Shown piece by piece: positions 16,885-25,070 of a stretch of DNA of 64,000 bases. The DNA comes from Archangium primigenium (GTDB taxonomy: Bacteria > Myxococcota > Myxococcia > Myxococcales > Myxococcaceae), in assembly GCF_016904885.1 (NCBI RefSeq), contig NZ_JADWYI010000001.1:5952001-6016000 (forward strand), given 5' to 3'. The position numbers and the translations under genes were made by a program. The notes under the pieces were generated by a model. It searched no databases. It worked only from the letters and a program-made list of their open reading frames with translations, and was not told where the DNA came from. How positions within the stretch are numbered: the first letter of the stretch is position 1; each line of letters opens with the position of its first letter.

Positions 16885-19848
16885 TCAGTTCGCCGGAGTG
16901 CGGGCGCCCGCCCCGCGCGTGTCGCGCGGCAGGTGGATGAGGAACGTGGCCCCTCCCCCTGGCGTCTCCTCGATCAGGATACTGCCCTCGTGGGCCTCGA
17001 TCACCTGTCGCATCACCCACAAGCCCAGGCCCAGGCCTCCGTAGTTGCGCACGGGCACGGCCCGCTCGAAGCGCTCGAAGATGCGGTCGCGGTCGGCCTC
17101 GGGGATGCCGATGCCGTGGTCCACGACCGCGAGCGTCACCCGGGCGCCCTCCTCCCGGAGGAACAGCTCCACGGGCTGGCCCCGGCCGAACTTCAGCGCG
17201 TTGGACAGCAGGTGTTGGAGCACCTGCCGCATGCGCTGGACGTCGAAGCGTCCACCCAGGGAGGGCGCCGCGTGGACGAGCAGGTTCGAGCCCACGCGCC
17301 GGGCCTCGTCCTCGTGGGCCGCCACCTCGTCCTGGACCAGCGCCGACAGGTCCACCGGCTCGCGCTCCAGGCGGATGCGGCCCGGGGTGAGGCTGGACAC
17401 GTCCAGCAGCGTCTCCACCAGGTGGGACAGCCGACGCGCGGAGCGGCGCGCCGTCTCCAGGCGCTCGCCGATGTCGTGGGGCGAGGCCTTGTTCATCCCG
17501 CGCACGATGGCGCCGAGCTGGAGCTGGAAGGCCGTGAGCGGGGTCTTCAGCTCGTGCGAGGCCAGCGTGAGGAAGTCGTCGCGCGCGCGCACCGCCTCCA
17601 GCAGCGTCTCCACCCGGGCCCGCTCGCGCACCACCTCCCGGCGCATGGCGAGCCGGTCCAGGTGCGCGCGCACCCGGGTGAGCAGCTCCCGCGCGGAGAA
17701 GGGCTTGACGAGGTAGTCGTCCGCGCCGGACTCGAGGCCCTCGAGCGTGGCCTCCTCGCCCGCCCGGGCCGAGAGCAGGAGGATGGGCAGCTCGCGGGTA
17801 TGGGGCGCGGCCCGGAGCGCCCGCAGGAGCCCCACGCCATCCAGGCGCGGCATCATCACGTCCGAGAGCACCAGGTCCGGCGGCTGGGCGAGCGCGGACT
17901 CCAGGGCGGCCTGGCCGTCGGCCACCGCCTCCACTTCGAACTCGGCGGACAGCAGCCGGCGGATGTAGTCGCGCATGTCCGCGTTGTCGTCCGCGAGCAG
18001 CACCCGGGCCCGGGGCAGATCCGAGTCCCGCGTGGGCGGGGGCGCCTCGTCCTCGGCCCAGCGCAGCGCCTCCTCGACATAGGCGCGGGCGCTCGTGGCG
18101 GTGGACGACTGGCCACGCGCCGCCTCGAGCTGCTCGGCGGGCAGGTGCCCGGCGCCCAGGGGCAGCTCCACGGTGAACGTGGTCCCCTTGCCCTCGGTGC
18201 TCTCCACCGACACGTGGCCGCCGTGCAGCGCCACGAGCTCCTGCACCAGCGCCAGGCCGATGCCCGAGCCCTCGTGGGTGCGGGCCCGGGCGTCCTTCAC
18301 CCGGTGGAAGCGCTCGAAGAGGCGCGGCAGCTCCGAGGCGGGGATGCCCGTGCCCGTGTCGATCACCTCGAGCCGGGCCCGGCCGTCGCGCTGGCGCGTG
18401 CGCACGGTGATGGTGCCCGCGTGGGTGAACTTGAAGGCGTTGGACACGAGGTTGAGGACGACCTTCTCCCATGCCTCCTCGTCCAGGTAGACGGGCTGGG
18501 ACAGGGGCGGACAGTCCACGTGCAAGGCGAGGCCCGCGCGCTCCACCGCCGAGCGGAAGCTGCCCGCCAGGTCCGTGCACAACGCGGAGAAGTCCCGGGG
18601 GGCGAAGCTGGCCTCGCGCCGCCGCGCGCCCAGGCGCGAGAAGTCCAGCAGCGAGTTGACGAGCCGCAGCAGGCGCTCGGCGTTGCGGTGGATGACCTCC
18701 AGCTCCGAGCGCACCTCCGGCGCGAGCGCGCCCGCGCGTCCGGACAGCAGGTCCTGCGTGGGCCCCAGCATGAGCGTCAGCGGGGTGCGGAACTCGTGGC
18801 TGATGTTGCTGAAGAAGGTCGTCTTGGCCCGGTCCAGCTCCGCCAGGGCCTCCAGCCGCCGGCGCTCCTCTTCATGGGCGAGCGCGTTGCGCAGGGCCAC
18901 CGACACCTGGCCCACGAGCAGCTCGTGGAAGGAACGGTAGCTCTCGTCGAGGGCCCGGTTGGGGCTCACCCCCAGCACGAGCACCCCGAGCGGCGCGGCC
19001 TGGCCCGAGGCGGCGATGGGCAGGGCCACCGCCGTGCGCACGGGATCCTGGAACCGCCCCCCCAAGAGCGAGACCCGGCGCTCCACGTCCTCGATGAGCA
19101 CCGTCTCCCCGCCCGCGGCGCGGCCCAGGGGCCACCAGCGGTCCGCCTCGTCCGCGTCCACGTGGGCGGGACAGACGGGGGCGTGCTCGTCCAGGCCGAC
19201 GATGCCCCGACGCACGAAGCCTCCGCGCTCCGCGTCCCGCAGGTAGAGCAGCGCGAAGGGCACGTCCAGGGGATGTCCGGCGATGGCGGTGACGACGTCC
19301 CGGCAGCCCGACTCCACGCCGCGCGTGCCGGCGGCGCTCGAGGCCAGGTCGCGCAGCAGGCGCAGGCGCCGCTCGCCGAGCACCTGCTCCGTCACCTCGC
19401 TGCACACGGCGAACATGCCGACGATGTCGCCCGTGTCGTCCTCGGCGGGCGAGTGCGAGACGCTGAAGTAGGACTCCTCCCGGTAGCCCGCGCGATCGAG
19501 CAGCAGCAGCAGGGCGGGCGTCCAGTTGGCCACCCCGGTCTTCATCACCTGGTGGATCATCGGCCCGAGCGTGTCCCACGCCTCGGCCATGGTGATGCGG
19601 ATGTCCAGCCCGAGCGCCGCCGGGTGCTTGTCCCCGATGAGCTTCGAGTACGCGTCGTTGTAGAACTGGAGGAAGGACGGCCCCCAGGTGAGCACCATGG
19701 GGTAGCTCGAGGCGAGCATGGTGCGCACCAGGGCGATCAAGCTCCGCGGCCAGGTCTCACTCGGTCCCAGTTCACTGGAGGCCCAGTCATGCGTCCGCAC
19801 ACGCTCGTGCATCTCGCTGGGGCCCGAGAACATTGCTCTTGGAATCAT
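16885..19848 (-). CDS. Hybrid sensor kinase with two transmitter modules (PAS-GAF-HK-REC-HK)
   Basis: A 987-residue soluble hybrid histidine kinase. Residues about 40-160 are a PAS domain (MVLTWGPSFLQFYNDAYSKL) and 165-325 a GAF domain. The first transmitter has HEFRTPL (H351), an N box VVLNLVSNAFKF and G boxes DTGTGIP and GSGIGLAL. A receiver follows at about 614-735 with phosphoacceptor D663 in LSDVMMP and the KPF lysine. The second transmitter has HELKTPL (H765), LQHLLSNALKF, DHGIGIP and GLGLGLW. No membrane segment is seen, so sensing is cytoplasmic. Two complete transmitters flanking one receiver make an intramolecular relay plausible. Confidence 0.9.
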   Translation of the reverse strand: MIPRAMFSGPSEMHERVRTHDWASSELGPSETWPRSLIALVRTMLASSYPMVLTWGPSFLQFYNDAYSKLIGDKHPAALGLDIRITMAEAWDTLGPMIHQVMKTGVANWTPALLLLLDRAGYREESYFSVSHSPAEDDTGDIVGMFAVCSEVTEQVLGERRLRLLRDLASSAAGTRGVESGCRDVVTAIAGHPLDVPFALLYLRDAERGGFVRRGIVGLDEHAPVCPAHVDADEADRWWPLGRAAGGETVLIEDVERRVSLLGGRFQDPVRTAVALPIAASGQAAPLGVLVLGVSPNRALDESYRSFHELLVGQVSVALRNALAHEEERRRLEALAELDRAKTTFFSNISHEFRTPLTLMLGPTQDLLSGRAGALAPEVRSELEVIHRNAERLLRLVNSLLDFSRLGARRREASFAPRDFSALCTDLAGSFRSAVERAGLALHVDCPPLSQPVYLDEEAWEKVVLNLVSNAFKFTHAGTITVRTRQRDGRARLEVIDTGTGIPASELPRLFERFHRVKDARARTHEGSGIGLALVQELVALHGGHVSVESTEGKGTTFTVELPLGAGHLPAEQLEAARGQSSTATSARAYVEEALRWAEDEAPPPTRDSDLPRARVLLADDNADMRDYIRRLLSAEFEVEAVADGQAALESALAQPPDLVLSDVMMPRLDGVGLLRALRAAPHTRELPILLLSARAGEEATLEGLESGADDYLVKPFSARELLTRVRAHLDRLAMRREVVRERARVETLLEAVRARDDFLTLASHELKTPLTAFQLQLGAIVRGMNKASPHDIGERLETARRSARRLSHLVETLLDVSSLTPGRIRLEREPVDLSALVQDEVAAHEDEARRVGSNLLVHAAPSLGGRFDVQRMRQVLQHLLSNALKFGRGQPVELFLREEGARVTLAVVDHGIGIPEADRDRIFERFERAVPVRNYGGLGLGLWVMRQVIEAHEGSILIEETPGGGATFLIHLPRDTRGAGARTPAN

Positions 19849-19955
19849 TCGACCCGGGAGGAAATCGCGTCCGCCCGGGAACGTACAGCCCTTGTCTCAC
19901 GACCGTCCGGCGCCCGGCTGCCCGCCCGTGGCAAAAGCCACACTCGGGGTGTGGA

Positions 19956-21899
19956 TCAGGAGGCCGCGGGCCGCACCACCATGGACTGCACCAGGTCGCT
20001 GAGGTCCTGCCCGGAGAACGGCTTGTCCACGCGGCGGTTCTTCACCCCGGCGAGGAACTCCCGGGCGATGGGCGTGAAGGCGCCTCCGGTGAGGAACACG
20101 AGCCGCTCGGTCAGCGAGGGCTGTTGGCGCGCGAGCTGGTGGTACAGCTCCACCCCGCTCAGCTCCGGCATCATCACGTCACACAGGATGACGTCGAAGC
20201 ACTCGCCCGCGAGCAGCCGGGTGAGGGCCTCGCGGCCGCTCGTCAGCGTCACGACCTCGTGCTCGCGCTGGAGCGTGCGCCGGATGGCCGTGCCGATGAG
20301 CGGCTCGTCATCCACCACCAGGACCCGGCCGCGTCGGGGGTGGAGCCGGACGGCGACGGCGCCCGGGGCCTCCGGGGCGGCGGGCACGGCGGGGCGCCGC
20401 GCGAGGCGCAGGCGGAGCCAGAAGCACGTGCCCTCCCCTTCCCGGCTCTCCACGCCCAGGGTGCCGCCAAAGCCCGTCACGATGTCCTGGCAGATGGAGA
20501 GGCCCAGGCCCGTGCCCACCCCCACCGGCTTGGTGGTGAAGAAGGGATCGAACACCCGCTCCAGGTGCTCCGCGGGGATGCCACAACCCGAGTCGCGCAC
20601 CTCGATGCGCGCGAAGTCGCCCTCGGGCCGCGTGACGAGGCGCACCTCGTTGCGCTCCGCCTGGCCCTCGGCGATGGCCTGCGCCGCGTTGACGAGCAGG
20701 TTGAGGAGGACCTGGCCGAGCCGGCCCTCGTTGGCCTCGACCCGCAGGGGCGGCCCGTAGTCGCGCACGAGCCGCGCGCGGTGCTTGAGCTCGTTGACGG
20801 CCATGCCGATGGACGTCTCCAGCACGCGGTGCACGTCCACCGGGCCCAGGCCCGAGTCCTCGTCCCCGCGCGAGAACATCTTGAGCTGCCGCACGATGTC
20901 GCGCACCTGGGTGGCGCCGAGCCGGATCTCCCCGAGCAGCTCCCGCGCCTCGGCGCGCACCCCGGACGGCTCCAGCCCGGCGAGCACATGGCGCTCCAGG
21001 TGCTCGAGGTTGGCCAGGGTGTAGGCGAGCGGGTTGTTGATCTCGTGCGCCACGCCCGCGGCGAGCAGCCCGAGGGCGCCCATGCGATCGGCGCGCAGCA
21101 GCCGCGCCTCCATCTGCTTGCGCTCGGTGAGCTCCCGCAGGACCCAGACATGGGACGGCTTGCCGTCGAACACCAGGGGCAGGTGGCTCAGCTCCACGGG
21201 GACCCGGCCGCCGCCCCGGCGCATGAGGAGCACTTCCCGGGCGGGGATGGGCGCGCCCGTGGCCTGGGTGCACCGGATGTCCTCGTGCAGCTTGTCCCAC
21301 TGATCCGCGGGCAGCTGCGCCTGGCCCAGCTCCAGCAGGGATTTGCCCACCAGCTCGTGCTCGGAGGAGAAGCCGAGCAGCCGGATGTAGGCGGCGTTGA
21401 CGTAGGCCAGCCGCTCGCCCTGCAACACCCCCACCCCATCGGGCAGCCGGTCGGCGAGCTCGCGGAAGCTCTGCTGCGAGCGGCGCAGCGCCTCGAGCGT
21501 GTCCGCGTGCTGGAGCGCGTAGCGGATGGAGCGGTCCAACAGGGTCGGCGTGAGCTGGGACTTCTCGAGGAAGTCGGAGGCCCCGGCGCGCTGGGCCTCG
21601 TGGTCGAGGGTGTCGTCCTCCTGCCCCGTCAGCAGGATGCAGGGGCCCCGCCAGCCCCGGGCGCGGGCCTGCTCGAGCAGCTCCAGGCCCGTGGTGGCGC
21701 CGAGCCGGTAGTCCATCAGGCACACGTCATGGCGGCCCGGGCGCAGCTCCTCCAGGGCGCGCTCGGCGGTGCTCGCCCACTCGAGCGCCACCCGCCGCGG
21801 ACCCAGCTCGCGCAGGCAGTCCCGGGTCAGGACGAAGTCATCCTCGTCATCCTCGACGAGCAGGACGCGGATGAGGCGGGCGTCGGCCTCACGCCTCAT
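19956..21899 (-). CDS. Hybrid sensor kinase REC-PAS-HK-REC
   Basis: A 647-residue soluble hybrid kinase. The N-terminal receiver has VEDDEDD and D63 in LMDYRLG. A PAS domain spans roughly residues 140-262, and a HisKA/HATPase core has VAHEINNPL with H285, LLNLLVNAAQA and DSGCGIP. The C-terminal receiver has VVDDEP and D574 in LCDVMMP. The HEINNPL type is typical of NtrB/ZraS-like kinases. The start overlaps the upstream receiver gene by 11 nt, so the two are translationally linked. Phosphate may be fed from the N-terminal receiver or passed to the C-terminal one. Confidence 0.9.
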   Translation of the reverse strand: MRREADARLIRVLLVEDDEDDFVLTRDCLRELGPRRVALEWASTAERALEELRPGRHDVCLMDYRLGATTGLELLEQARARGWRGPCILLTGQEDDTLDHEAQRAGASDFLEKSQLTPTLLDRSIRYALQHADTLEALRRSQQSFRELADRLPDGVGVLQGERLAYVNAAYIRLLGFSSEHELVGKSLLELGQAQLPADQWDKLHEDIRCTQATGAPIPAREVLLMRRGGGRVPVELSHLPLVFDGKPSHVWVLRELTERKQMEARLLRADRMGALGLLAAGVAHEINNPLAYTLANLEHLERHVLAGLEPSGVRAEARELLGEIRLGATQVRDIVRQLKMFSRGDEDSGLGPVDVHRVLETSIGMAVNELKHRARLVRDYGPPLRVEANEGRLGQVLLNLLVNAAQAIAEGQAERNEVRLVTRPEGDFARIEVRDSGCGIPAEHLERVFDPFFTTKPVGVGTGLGLSICQDIVTGFGGTLGVESREGEGTCFWLRLRLARRPAVPAAPEAPGAVAVRLHPRRGRVLVVDDEPLIGTAIRRTLQREHEVVTLTSGREALTRLLAGECFDVILCDVMMPELSGVELYHQLARQQPSLTERLVFLTGGAFTPIAREFLAGVKNRRVDKPFSGQDLSDLVQSMVVRPAAS

Positions 21900-22353
21900 G
21901 GTCGGAGGGCTCCGGGGGGAGCTCGACGATCTGCAACCAGTGCCGGTCGAGCACCTTGACGACGTCGACGAGCCCCTCGAACGTCACCGGCTTGGTGATG
22001 AAGCAGTTGGCGCCCAGGCCGTAGCTGCGCAGGATGTCCTCCTCGGCCTTGGACGTGGTGAGCACGACCACGGGGATGTGCTTGAGCACCGGGTCGGACT
22101 TGATCTCCCGCAGGGCCTCGCGGCCGTCCTTGCGGGGCATGTTCAGGTCCAGGAGGATGAGGCCGGGCCGGGGCGAGTCCTTGGGCTCGCGGTAGCGGCC
22201 CTCGCGGCGCAGGTACTGCATCAGCTCCTCGCCGTCCTCCACGAAGCGCAGCTCGTTGACGAGCCGGCTCTCCTGGATCGCCGTGAGGGCGAGCTCCCGG
22301 TCATCCGGGTCATCGTCCGCCATCAAGAGGGTAACCGCGCGTCTGGACTCCAT
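21889..22353 (-). CDS. Single-domain response regulator (Rcp1-like)
   Basis: A 154-residue stand-alone receiver with no output domain. Acidic pocket DDDPDD (residues 13-18), phosphoacceptor D69 in LILLDLNMPRKDG, the Thr in VVVLTTSKA and the conserved Lys in ITKPV are all present. The LDLNMPRKDG form is that of Rcp1/CheY-like partners of phytochrome-type kinases. The gene lies 6 nt downstream of a PAS kinase gene and overlaps a hybrid kinase gene, so it probably shuttles phosphate between them. Confidence 0.92.
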   Translation of the reverse strand: MESRRAVTLLMADDDPDDRELALTAIQESRLVNELRFVEDGEELMQYLRREGRYREPKDSPRPGLILLDLNMPRKDGREALREIKSDPVLKHIPVVVLTTSKAEEDILRSYGLGANCFITKPVTFEGLVDVVKVLDRHWLQIVELPPEPSDHEA

Positions 22354-22359
22354 GACTCC

Positions 22360-23589
22360 TCACTGACTGCTGGGCTGCTTGAGGGGCAGCGTGACGTGGA
22401 AGGAAGCGCCCTGATTGGGCGTGCCGTGCGCCTCGATGCGTCCCCCGTGGCGCTCGGCGATCTTGCGGCAGATGGCGAGGCCGATCCCCGTGCCCTCGTA
22501 CTGCCCGCGGCCGTGCAGGCGTTGGAACACGTCGAAGATGCGGTCGCGGTACTTCTCCTCGAACCCGATGCCGTTGTCGGCGACCACCAGCGTGCACGTC
22601 TGGGTGGTGGCGTCCACCTGGGCCGACACGGAGATGTCCGGCGGCACGTCCGCGCGGCGGAACTTGAGGGCATTGCCCAGCAGGTTCTGCAACAGCTGCC
22701 GCATCTGCGTGGGGTCCGCCTCGAGCACGGGGAGCGCCTCGGCGATGCGCAGCGACGCCTCCGCCCGCGCGATGGTCGCCTCCAGATCCTCGCGCACCTC
22801 CTGGAGGAGCGGGGACAAGTCCACGCGCACGAAGGGCCGGCCCTTGTTGGACACCCGCGAGAAGGCCAGCAAGTCGTCGATCAGCCGGCGCATGCGCGTC
22901 GCGGCGCCTTGCATGCGCTCCAGGTAGTCCTGGGCCTCGGGACTCAGTCCGGTGGCGGTCTTCTTCAGGCGCTCGCCGAAGGTCTGGATCTTGCGCAGGG
23001 GCTCCTGCAGATCGTGCGAGGACACGTAGGCGAAGCTCTCCAGCTCGCGGTTGGACTGCTCCAGCCGCAGGTGGGTGCGCTTGAGCTCGGTGATGTCGGT
23101 GAGGATCACCGTGAAGCCCACGATGCGCGTGTCCACCATGATGGGGCCCACGCGCGCGGCGAACCACTCGGGGCCTCCGGACACGGCGGGCCGGGCCTCG
23201 TAGCCTCCCGGCTCCCCGGTGGCCAGCACCCGCGTGATGACGGCCCGGGCGTTGTCGCGCGACTCCGGGGCGATCCAATCGAAGAGGTTCTCGCCGAGCA
23301 CCTGCTCCACGGTGAGCCCGGGCATGGTGAAGTTGATGAAGCGGATGCGCGCGTCCACGTCACAGCTGAACATGCTGTTGGGCGACTGCTCCACCAGCGC
23401 CCGGAGCCCGAAGGCCTCCTCCTGCTCCATGCGCCGCGAGGACAATTGCGTGGACAGGGCGTTGAGGGCGGCGGCCACGGGGCCCAGGGATCCTCCCCGC
23501 ACGGCGCACTGCGCATGCGGCTCGCGCGCCGCGATGCGGCGGATCTGCTCGAGCAACGCCTCGACCGTCGTTTCGCTCGACTCTTCCAT
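22360..23589 (-). CDS. Cytoplasmic PAS histidine kinase
   Basis: A 409-residue kinase of the bacteriophytochrome/Cph1-like HisKA group. The order is an N-terminal helical stretch, a PAS domain at about 60-170 (FSCDVDARIRFINFTMPGLT, ending TDITELKR), HisKA with SHDLQEPLRKI (H192) and a HATPase domain with LLQNLLGNALKF, DNGIGFE and GTGIGLAICRKI. There is no membrane segment. I chose ATG 23589 rather than an upstream in-frame start because the extension to 23712 has no conserved content. It is the first gene of a four-gene signalling cluster with the receiver and two hybrid kinases. Confidence 0.88.
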   Translation of the reverse strand: MEESSETTVEALLEQIRRIAAREPHAQCAVRGGSLGPVAAALNALSTQLSSRRMEQEEAFGLRALVEQSPNSMFSCDVDARIRFINFTMPGLTVEQVLGENLFDWIAPESRDNARAVITRVLATGEPGGYEARPAVSGGPEWFAARVGPIMVDTRIVGFTVILTDITELKRTHLRLEQSNRELESFAYVSSHDLQEPLRKIQTFGERLKKTATGLSPEAQDYLERMQGAATRMRRLIDDLLAFSRVSNKGRPFVRVDLSPLLQEVREDLEATIARAEASLRIAEALPVLEADPTQMRQLLQNLLGNALKFRRADVPPDISVSAQVDATTQTCTLVVADNGIGFEEKYRDRIFDVFQRLHGRGQYEGTGIGLAICRKIAERHGGRIEAHGTPNQGASFHVTLPLKQPSSQ

Positions 23590-23965
23590 GACGGGCTCAC
23601 CGGTTCCGCGCAGCGACGTCCCACCCGACGCCTCGATGCGCTTCGCACTCCAACGAACTCGCGCAAGACATGACAAGTAACATGCGCCCCCGAATCGTAA
23701 AGCCCCCAACAAGTCAGAATCTGGAGGCTTGACCTGGGACGTCCTGCTGGACGCACTCGGGGTGGGGCCTCCTCAGCGCCCCGGCGCACTCCGCGCGCGA
23801 CCCGCCTCCCGCCCTGTCTCGCCGGGCAGGACGGCTGCCCGTTTCCCGACGGTGACGCGCGGGAAGTGCGCACGAGTGCACGTCGCCTCGTCTCGGGGAG
23901 AGGCGCCTCCCGCCGGAATCCCTACCTCTCTGGAAAGACCGGAATCTCGGGGGAGGAGACAATCC

Positions 23966-25069
23966 ATGGGCCAGGCGACGCGTGCATTCCAGGGGTGGCT
24001 GCGAGGCGTGGTGGGGGCATGTGTCCTGAGTGCGTGTGGCGCCGCCCCGGGCGAGGACGGGACCGTGCTGGAGGCCCCGCGGGTGCCGCCCGGGGAGGTG
24101 GCGGTGGAGCTGTCCGTGCCCCGACGGTCCCTGGGCGCCCAGGACGAGGTGGCCCTCCAGCTCACCTTCACCAACGTGTCCACCCACCCGGTGCGCCTGC
24201 TGCGCTGGTACGTGCCGGACGCCGAGGGCGTGAAGGAAGGCCTGTTCGACGTGTCCCGCGACGGCGAGCCGGTGGCCTACCTGGGCCCCCACGCCAAGCG
24301 CGCGGTGCCCGAGGCCTCCGACTACCTCGTGCTGGCGCCGGGCGAGCGCCTCACCGGGCGGGCGCCGCTGTCGGACCTGTACGACCTGAGCGCGAGTGGC
24401 GAGTACACCGTGCGCTTCGCCGCGCCGGTCGAGGGGCCCCACGGCGTGGCGCTCACCCGGGTGGCGCAACTGGATGGCGCCGCCGTGAGCCTGTGGATCG
24501 AGGGTCGGCCGACGCGCCCGCCCGACACGCACACGCGCGACACGGTGACGGCGCAGGGCCTGGGCTACATCGGCTGCTCGAGCACGCGTCAGGCGCAGGT
24601 GCAGAGCGCCTGGGCCGCCGCCCGGGGCTATGCGAGCAACGCGATGGCCTACCTCAATGGCCTGCGCGCGGGCTCGGAGCGCTACGGCACCTGGTTTGGT
24701 GGCTACTCCACGAGCCACCGCGACGTGGCGCGTGGCCACTTCAGCCGCATCTCCAGCGCGCTGAACACCGCCCCCATCGTGATGGACTGCACCTGCACGG
24801 ACGCGGGCACCTTCGCCTACGTGTACCCGAGCGCGCCCTACCGCATCTACCTGTGCGGCGCCTTCTGGCGCGCGGCCACCACCGGCACGGACTCCAGGGC
24901 GGGCACGCTCATCCACGAGTTGAGCCACTTCAACGTGGTGGCGGACACGAACGACCACGCGTATGGCCAGGGCAACGCCCAGAGCCTGGCGCGCAGCAGC
25001 GCCACGCGCGCCCTGGACAACGCGGACAGCCACGAGTACTTCGCGGAGAACACCCCCCCGCGCGACTGA
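23966..25069 (+). CDS. M35-type (aspzincin) metalloendopeptidase lipoprotein
   Basis: A 367-residue secreted zinc protease of the deuterolysin/peptidyl-Lys endopeptidase group. Catalytic motif LIHELSHF gives H317, E318 and H321. The aspzincin third ligand is D330 in ADTNDHAYGQ, equivalent to GTxDxxYG. Residues about 30-190 form a beta-sandwich-like region (VALQLTFTNVSTHPVRLL). The N-terminus is a lipoprotein signal with VLSACGAAP. A strong Shine-Dalgarno (GGGAGGAG) precedes ATG 23966. The stop is one base from the end of the convergent gene. It may act in prey or protein degradation at the cell surface, which is inferred. Confidence 0.88.
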   Translation: MGQATRAFQGWLRGVVGACVLSACGAAPGEDGTVLEAPRVPPGEVAVELSVPRRSLGAQDEVALQLTFTNVSTHPVRLLRWYVPDAEGVKEGLFDVSRDGEPVAYLGPHAKRAVPEASDYLVLAPGERLTGRAPLSDLYDLSASGEYTVRFAAPVEGPHGVALTRVAQLDGAAVSLWIEGRPTRPPDTHTRDTVTAQGLGYIGCSSTRQAQVQSAWAAARGYASNAMAYLNGLRAGSERYGTWFGGYSTSHRDVARGHFSRISSALNTAPIVMDCTCTDAGTFAYVYPSAPYRIYLCGAFWRAATTGTDSRAGTLIHELSHFNVVADTNDHAYGQGNAQSLARSSATRALDNADSHEYFAENTPPRD

Positions 25070-25070
25070 C

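Noticed and set aside
15443-18580. Extension of the M1 peptidase gene to a 1045-codon frame
   Set aside because: The extra part is antisense-like noise across the neighbouring kinase gene; the lipoprotein signal at MNMRPLSMTALLL fixes the start near 16846.
16858-20760. A 1300-codon open frame on the + strand opposite two hybrid kinases
   Set aside because: The minus strand has complete kinase and receiver motifs throughout; the + frame shows no recognisable domain.
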